A stretch of DNA of 64,000 nt from Trileptium ribeirensis (taxonomy: Eukaryota > Nematoda > Enoplea > Enoplida > Thoracostomopsidae): positions 1-64,000 of the forward strand of contig JASANE010003215.1 of assembly GCA_030248225.1 (NCBI GenBank), in the 5' to 3' direction. This document shows, one piece after another, positions 59,778-64,000 of this stretch (positions are counted from its first letter, which is position 1; each line of letters opens with the position of its first letter). Made by a program: the position numbers and the translations under genes. A model generated the notes under the pieces. The model saw nothing but the letters and a program-made list of their open reading frames with translations. It was not told the origin of the DNA and did not search any database.

Positions 59778-60884
59778 TGGGTTGAGTTACGAATTGTGAA
59801 GTTATATTGTGTTTATAGCGACAGGAAACTTACTTTTGTCAACATTATTTTACAATATAATAGCTATTTTTGGTATTCATTTAGTATTATTTCAAAATTA
59901 TTTGTGTTAAACGTCCTATGTAGAACTAATCCAAAATATTTTTATGCAATACCGGTCTAACTCAAATATTGCTTTTTATCTCACGACACACGTTGGTAAA
60001 GAGGGCATTTGCTACCCAGGGAAAAACTTAGTTGTTACAACTAATCACACGTAAAATACGGTAGAGTTTATTATGTCCCCTGATTTATGCTGCGGTCTGG
60101 GACTAAAAAGATCATTTCCTGGAAAACAAGGTTTTTAGTTAGACCAGTGTTGCGTAAAACCGACGAAATGTCCATTGTGTAAATTGGAATTCTGATAAAA
60201 TGAACTCTACTTTTATATTATAAAACTAAAGAGCGTAACCCGTTTGTTGAAAGAATGAGTATATATCACTACAATTTCAGGAAATCTGCTGCTAAGAATG
60301 TGCCATTGCAGAAGGCGAAAAATAACTGAAATTTTACAATTATATTTTATAAAATAATGGCCTTCTCCTTCTTCGATAAATTTATAATGCAAATTTTACA
60401 AACGTTGATCAGAATTAATAACCGTATATCACGACAAATAAATATCGAAATGTAAAGAATTCTTACAAACAGAAATGTACCACGACCACACCAATAATAT
60501 CGAACATAATGTGTAGTATTCCAACATGGCCAACTATTGTCTCTTTTATATCGCTGATCATCACAATACGATGTAAATAGATCACAAAAAATTGCGCTAA
60601 GATCACGCAAAAATACAATTATCTTGCAAAGCCAGAAAAATAATGTGAGAGTGGGGTGTTGCGAAGTTTCGTAAACTGGTTTGACTTACAGTTAACGTTT
60701 CGCATAAAAGAAACTACTGAATTTGGATGGTTTTAATATATTATTTAGACATACTGTTAGTGAAACAACGAAAACGCAGATGAATTGTTCTAGATTGCAC
60801 CCTTTAGTTCAAATGCAGGTGTTTATCACAAAGCTAATTCGAATCCGTGAAACTCTGGCTGAAGGAGTGATTGAATACACACCA
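59778..60884. other. Intergenic, nothing recognised
   Basis: AT-rich sequence 3' of the transposase pseudogene. No terminal repeat of that element could be identified here. Confidence 0.4.
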
Positions 60885-60885
60885 T

Positions 60886-61042
60886 GGGCGTCGCCAAGGG
60901 GGGCACGGAGGGGCTGGGTGCCCCCAGTTGGAATTTACAGCTAACGTGTGCCCCTTCAAAAAGCGTTGATTCCCTCCAGTTCGGATTTTGTGCCCCTGCA
61001 GAAAGCCTTGGTGCCCCCAGTTTGGATTTTGTGGCTACGCCC
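60886..61042. mobile_element. Short MITE with GGGCGTNGCCA termini
   Basis: GGGCGTCGCCA (60886-60896) and TGGCTACGCCC (61032-61042) are inverted with one mismatch. The 157-bp interior repeats GTGCCCC and TTTGTGCCCC and CAGTTYGGATTTTGTG. The same terminal core, CGTAGCCA, marks the element at 21.1 kb. Confidence 0.65.
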
Positions 61043-61277
61043 CTGGCACATTGTTGTCTTATCTATAATTTTTAATGTTCTCACAGGTTTAGGATGTCAT
61101 ATTTGTGTCTTTGTCATCGATACATTTAAACTTATTTTTGCATATAATCATATTTTTTCTATCACCAATGCGTACATGTCAGCTGGGTTCCGTCACTTAA
61201 GCAACACGACATAAGTTCCTATTTTTTGCTATCGTCGCTGTGTTTGTGTGTCAGGTCCCGTCAGTAAAATCACACAA

Positions 61278-61485
61278 TGACATAAATTATTATTTCTTCT
61301 TGTCATTGATATCTTCGTATCAGGACGGTCCCGCTATTATTTTCAGTAAAGTCACCCTTCGCCCCATGCAGCCAGTAAGTTTGACATAAATTATTATTTC
61401 TTCTTGTCATTGATATCTTCGTATCAGAACGGTCCCGCTATTATTTTCAGTAAAGTCACCCTTCGCCCCATGCAACCAGTAAGTT
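61278..61485. repeat. Tandem duplication, two 104-bp units with two differences
   Basis: 61278-61381 and 61382-61485 match except CAGGACGG/CAGAACGG and GCAGCC/GCAACC. Degenerate older copies of the same unit (GACATAAG, TTTGCTATCGTCG, GTCAGTAAAATCAC) precede it from about 61100. Confidence 0.92.
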
Positions 61486-64000
61486 GATCTATTCGGTACC
61501 ACAAGGGAAATACATTAAAGCACGAATAACTTTAAGGTGTGGTGCCTTACATTTCTTAACCTATTAAGTGATTGGCGATAGCAGGTTCTGTGTGCAAGCT
61601 ACCCGTCAACATAAAGTGCGTATAAAATTGGTGCTTTGGGCAATGCATCCAATCCGAAACGTTGAGAAACAAGATATTGGTCTGTTAACGATTAGTTCTA
61701 AAACAATAAGTAATCTGTTACTGATCGTTTGACGTTTAAAGCGGAAAATTTTTATTGTGTTATCGAACAAAAACCGACGTTTAGTATTTTGAAACCTATA
61801 CTGTATGCCACATGTTGCGTTCGCTACCTAAACGTATTTTTATTTTACAATCACTAATTGTGCTAGCGTGACAAAAATGCGAAATGCAAACTGCTACATT
61901 TTGAGTAGCGAAATGTAATGATGGAAAAGCAGTAAACAGGTGTATTGTGTTAGCGAATATAAACTACACCATTTTTGTTGTTAGTCGTTCTGTGTGAATG
62001 AAAATTTCTTAATTTAGAACTGTCTTTTGCAATGACGGCTTTGTTCTATGAGAACGTTTTGCACATGGTGTCAAAAGATGTTCGCAGTCAGCGCAGCTTA
62101 AGTTTACGCATGCGTAACAAAATGTTTTGTTACTTTCGTGACATCGTAAATATTTATTCAAGCATATGCATTGTATTACCACAAGTATTAAGTATAACAC
62201 ATTTCAGAATTGTATAAAACACTTCACTTTTAGCTTACGTAACAACTTTACCACATCTATCGCATGAGCTTCTGCAGTGCATCAACTGGACACAAATGCT
62301 GTTCGCAAAAGTTTTGTCAATGTGGCTATTACGAATGTAACTATTTATATGTTATTAACTTTAAAACAAGGGGAGGATAAAAAATTTGTCATAAGTATTG
62401 TGGGTGCTGCATTGAATCCACAAATTTGAAAATTTTATGGTTGCTAAATTACATAGACCATGTAGTTTTGCCGGGCTAGCGGGGTGGGGGAGGTTTGTTT
62501 AACAAAACCGTTAAAGCTCTCCAGGAACATGGGGTTTGAGTTTGATAAAATTTATGGTTCTATGAGAACCCAGGAAATTTGTGGGAATTTTTTAACCTCC
62601 CGTATGGTTATTACGTGGATAATATATACCTAACTATATTCAGCAATTTAATTCCAATAAGCTAGCGTGGTACAAAAATATGTGAATATCTTGATGGTAT
62701 CTCTGCAGCTAATAATAATCTAATTCTTATTTTCATTTTAACCAAATACGCATACCTACATGTACCTGTTGCTCATCTGCTTAATAGTAATCGAAATCAA
62801 TGAAAACACTATCTGTCTATCCATCCAGTGGTTTATTTTAGGTGTCGGCAGTAAAATAACCGAATAACTGTCACAATTTCCAATTTCATGTGGACACATC
62901 CAAAAGAAACTCTGATAAAAATTCCTGATGTAGTAAGACGATTGGTTATATCAAGAGTTTATGGTAATTTCTTTTCAAGTGGTCACCATATAAAATCAAC
63001 CATATTAATATCACCATATAAAAATTTTCAATTTTTATAATAATTCCAAATTTTTAAATGGAAATCACCATATAAAAATATAAGACATGACAAGCTCGAT
63101 TTCAACCTTATCCCCCTGGTCATGGGTGATTACATTCCTCAATTTTGTAGGGTGGGGTTGTGGTATCATGGAAAAGTTTATTTACTCCCTAAAAACTAGG
63201 GGCTCTTTTTGCTGCGGGAAATCAAGGAAGGGTTCCACCAACTTTTCAGTGATGCCCTCATAGTCTCTAGATCCTCAATCTTATTCTATCACAAGAAAGA
63301 TTTCTTCGCATTCAGAGTCGCTCATTTTCAGTGATACCTGAGATGCTATTCAATGTCGTTGGTTTTAGTTGGGGGTTTGATATGGGTATATCTCCCTCTT
63401 TCGAATTTTTTCGGCATGCTGCCCCTAACATTGTCCCACCTATTACCGCCATGGATCTATTTTAAGCTCTCTTTCCAGTAAGCATGTTTTCTAGCTCATT
63501 GGGTTGGATTTTGAGCTCTGGCTTGTGCCACCCATACCTGGGTCGATAGACAATTCTTGGAAATGGGAAAATGTCGAAAGTAGTTTACCAAAAATGACTA
63601 ACTTGATTCAAACTGGGATAACTCGTGAGTGAGAGGTTGGATTTGGTTGCGGTCTCCACTGTAGGACGTATAATTGGCAGGGCATTATGAATGATGAAAA
63701 TCTGGTTGTAGAATGTGGGAATATGAGAAGTTGAAAAATACGTAAGGCCAAAGAACGAAAAAATGTTCTTAAGTCCAATTTCCAGTTTGGGGACATTTTG
63801 TTCAAAAAGACATAACTTTCGAATGGGTGGTGTGATTTTAACTAAGCTACTGTACTCAGAATCGACAAAGCTTTTATCCAGGACCGCAAAAATTACGGAT
63901 CTGAAAAAATATAAATAAAAAAGTATTACAAATAGAACACTTACATTTACACGTTTTAGAGATCCCGAATTTGGCCGATCCTGGTAGCAAGAAAATTTTG
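61486..64000. other. Unassigned sequence at the right edge
   Basis: AT-rich to 63080, with three short TCACCATATAAAA copies at 62982, 63010 and 63066 and a G-rich block at 62470-62500. From about 63085 to 64000 base composition is more balanced and repeat-free, unlike the sequence before it. No long frame is kept there; it may be a noncoding part of a larger element running past the window. Confidence 0.35.

Overview
This 64 kb window looks like AT-rich (roughly two-thirds A+T), repeat-dense nuclear DNA from an invertebrate metazoan. The evidence is a spliced gene of the synaptotagmin type (an animal-specific family), GT-AG introns of about 2 kb, and a mixed load of decayed CR1/Jockey- and L2-like LINEs, a Penelope-like element, a hAT transposon, MITEs and satellites. 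I cannot fix the phylum from sequence alone. There is no sign of prokaryotic organisation, rRNA or CRISPR.

Host genes. On the minus strand, 10350 down to 1401, five exons with matching phases encode the N-terminal half of a synaptotagmin-like protein: short lumenal tail, one transmembrane helix, linker and most of C2A. The rest of C2A and any C2B lie beyond base 1. The introns hold old transposon debris, including a Penelope GIY-YIG fragment and three copies of a GC/AT-composite repeat. On the plus strand, 40075-40987, three phase-compatible exons form the 3' end of an unrecognised gene. No other exon is strongly supported; a weak minus-strand candidate chain lies at 54.1-55.1 kb.

Mobile elements, left to right: Penelope remnant (6.9-7.35 kb); CR1/Jockey-type LINE with a PHD-finger ORF1 and APE-RT ORF2 (11.6-15.8 kb, many frameshifts); a 48-bp minisatellite (17.4-17.7 kb); a 104-bp duplication abutting a foldback element with inverted arrays of about 20-bp units (19.6-20.5 kb); MITE-like elements (21.1, 22.6, 25.7, 43.8 and 60.9 kb); a tandem repeat of about 190 bp split by a TIR element (25.4-26.1 kb); a complete but internally deleted hAT element with TIRs and a perfect 8-bp target duplication (29773-31214); a GC-rich minisatellite open in several frames (33.85-34.63 kb); a decayed L2-like LINE 3' half (36.6-38.1 kb); a satellite of about 121 bp (41.6-42.15 kb); a second, heavily decayed LINE (44.3-46.7 kb); and a decayed gene for a large metazoan DDE-like transposase family (57.5-59.8 kb).

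Several short dispersed families recur: a GAGCAACAGCTCC-core repeat, a TAAGCC-rich repeat, and the GC/AT-composite repeat with helically spaced A/T tracts. Most of the remaining sequence is intron or intergenic DNA in which I see no gene.
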